A stretch of DNA of 30,681 nt from DATGIQ01 sp035295665. Lineage in GTDB: Bacteria > Planctomycetota > Planctomycetia > Gemmatales > Gemmataceae. The stretch's first letter is position 1. Each line of letters begins with the position of its first letter. A program made the position numbers and the translations under genes. This document shows positions 29,523 to 30,681 of the stretch, one piece after another. Location: positions 1 through 30,681 of the forward strand of contig DATGIQ010000127.1 in assembly GCA_035295665.1 (NCBI GenBank). Direction: 5' to 3'. Below the pieces are notes generated by a model. That model worked only from the letters and a program-made list of their open reading frames with translations, had not been told where the DNA came from and searched no databases.

Positions 29523-30681
29523 ATGATGAAGATGATCGAACTGACGCTCGTGCTCGGCTTCGCTGTGACGGCCATCGCGGCGGACAGGGGCCAGACGAAC
29601 GACAATTGGCCGAGCTGGCGCGGACCGACCGCCAACGGCGTGGCCTCGGCCGGCGCCAATCCTCCGATTCACTGGAACGCAACCACCAACATCCAGTGGA
29701 AGGCCGAATTGCCTGGCCGCGGAAGCGCCACCCCCGTCGTCTGGGGAGATCAGGTATTCGTTATCACGGCGATCGAGACCGATCGCGAAGCCAAGCCGGA
29801 CGAACTGCCGAAACCGGACCCGCGGTTTGAGACGAAGACGAAGCCGCCGACGCACTTCTACCGCTTCGAGGTTCTCAGTTTTGACCGCAGCACGGGCAAG
29901 CTCCGCTGGCGACAAACAGCGACCGAAGCGGTGCCGCACGAGGGCCACCACCCGACCCACTCATACGCGGCCGGCTCCCCGACGACTGATGGGCAGCGCC
30001 TGTACGTCTCGTTCGGATCGTTTGGCGTCTACGCTTACGACCTGGGCGGCAAGCTAATCTGGTCGCGCGATCTGGGTCGGCTGCACACCCGGCTGGCGTG
30101 GGGCGAGGCGGTCACCCCGGTCGTCCATGGTGATTCCGTTATTCTCAACCGCGATCAGGAAGCGGATTCGAAACTCGTTGTGCTGGATGCCGCCACGGGG
30201 AAGACTCGCTGGGAAGCGCCCCGCGATGAAAAATCGAGCTGGAACACCCCGCTTGTCGTCGAACATAAGGGGCGGACACAGGTGATCGTGAATGGCACCA
30301 ACCGGGTCCGCTCCTATGACCTGGCCAACGGCCACCTGATCTGGGAGGTAGGTGGAATGACTGTGAACGCCATTCCATCTCCGCTAGCCGCGGACGGAGT
30401 GGCCTATGTGGTGAGCGGCTACAGCGGGGCCGCCGCCGTGGCCGTGCCCCTGGACTCCAGCGGCGATCTGACCAACTCCGATAAGGTGCTCTGGCGGTAC
30501 AGAAAGGGCACCCCGTACGTCCCGTCGCCGTTGCTGTGGGAGGGACGGTTGTACTTCACCCAAGTCAACACTCCGTTGCTCACCGTGCTGGACGCGAAAA
30601 CCGGCAAACCGATCGTAACCGCCGAACGCTTGCCCGGCGTGTCCTCTTTCTATGCCTCTCCCGTGGCCGCGGCCGGCCGCA
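29523..30681 (+). CDS. PQQ-binding-like beta-propeller protein, exported (3' partial)
   Basis: The frame is open from ATG 29523 to the window end, 386 residues, with no stop reached. It has a signal peptide (MMKMIELTLVLGFAVTAIAA), then 'NWPSWRGPTANGVA', the hallmark opening of planctomycete secreted PQQ-like propellers. Blades follow with Trp-docking-type motifs: 'SFDRSTGKLRWRQ', 'YAYDLGGKLIWSRDLG', 'VVLDAATGKTRWEAP', 'RSYDLANGHLIWEVGG' and 'TVLDAKTGKPIV'. The family resembles BamB/quinoprotein dehydrogenases, but many members do not bind PQQ; no catalytic residues can be assigned here. GAAGAGG lies upstream of the ATG. It is probably a separate transcription unit, given the promoter-like TTGACA at 29456. 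Confidence 0.9.
   Translation, partial: MMKMIELTLVLGFAVTAIAADRGQTNDNWPSWRGPTANGVASAGANPPIHWNATTNIQWKAELPGRGSATPVVWGDQVFVITAIETDREAKPDELPKPDPRFETKTKPPTHFYRFEVLSFDRSTGKLRWRQTATEAVPHEGHHPTHSYAAGSPTTDGQRLYVSFGSFGVYAYDLGGKLIWSRDLGRLHTRLAWGEAVTPVVHGDSVILNRDQEADSKLVVLDAATGKTRWEAPRDEKSSWNTPLVVEHKGRTQVIVNGTNRVRSYDLANGHLIWEVGGMTVNAIPSPLAADGVAYVVSGYSGAAAVAVPLDSSGDLTNSDKVLWRYRKGTPYVPSPLLWEGRLYFTQVNTPLLTVLDAKTGKPIVTAERLPGVSSFYASPVAAAGR

Overview
The window looks like chromosomal DNA from a high-GC planctomycete, probably of the Gemmatales/Isosphaerales type. This rests on gene content rather than any marker tree. It holds a giant protein kinase fused to a formylglycine-generating-enzyme (FGE) fold, a second Ser/Thr kinase, a PEP-CTERM protein with HAF repeats, an FG-GAP remnant, a HEAT-repeat protein, a ceramidase-like hydrolase, a DUF6807/PmoA-like protein and a PQQ-like beta-propeller with the 'WPSWRGP' start typical of this phylum. 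There is no rRNA, tRNA or CRISPR array.

Layout. 1-1.8 kb: 3' part of a TolC-type outer-membrane lipoprotein. 1.95-6.6 kb: a 1552-residue kinase / STAND-like ATPase / transmembrane / helical-repeat / FGE-fold protein. 6.6-7.7 kb: debris, namely a hairpin, a fragment of an avd-like four-helix-bundle gene, a broken transposase tail and a short FG-GAP remnant. 7.8-9.3 kb: a GT87-type membrane glycosyltransferase, convergent and overlapping with a PutA proline-catabolic enzyme (9.2-12.2 kb, minus). 12.3-20.7 kb, plus strand: a non-RD kinase, a class I aminotransferase, a pseudocaspase/S41 protease, a small lipoprotein, a HEAT protein and a PEP-CTERM/HAF protein. 20.7-25.8 kb, minus strand: ceramidase-like hydrolase, TIM-barrel isomerase, trypsin-like PDZ protease and recA. 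25.9 kb to the end, plus strand: SDR oxidoreductase, M48 protease, DUF6807 protein and the 5' part of a PQQ-like propeller.

The most interesting part is 6.48-6.81 kb. The C-terminus of the giant kinase ends in a C-type-lectin/FGE fold whose last ~40 codons look like the variable repeat of a diversity-generating retroelement (DGR). Every residue that departs from the Asn-rich pattern of such targets uses a codon ending in C or T, as expected if adenines of AAY template codons were mutated. A perfect 8-bp hairpin with a 3-nt loop lies 19 nt after the stop codon, where known DGRs carry a homing hairpin. A fragment of an avd-like accessory gene follows. No reverse transcriptase or template repeat was seen, so this is either a decayed DGR or a remote target of one elsewhere in the genome. 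The protein would be a membrane receptor kinase with a diversified sensor end.

A second theme is long intergenic hairpins without a following U-tract (17.29, 17.80, 20.68, 22.16 and 24.60 kb) and a possible three-way-junction RNA at 29.30 kb. Housekeeping pieces are recA with a palindrome over its predicted transcription start, and the tightly spaced pairs protease/isomerase and M48/DUF6807.
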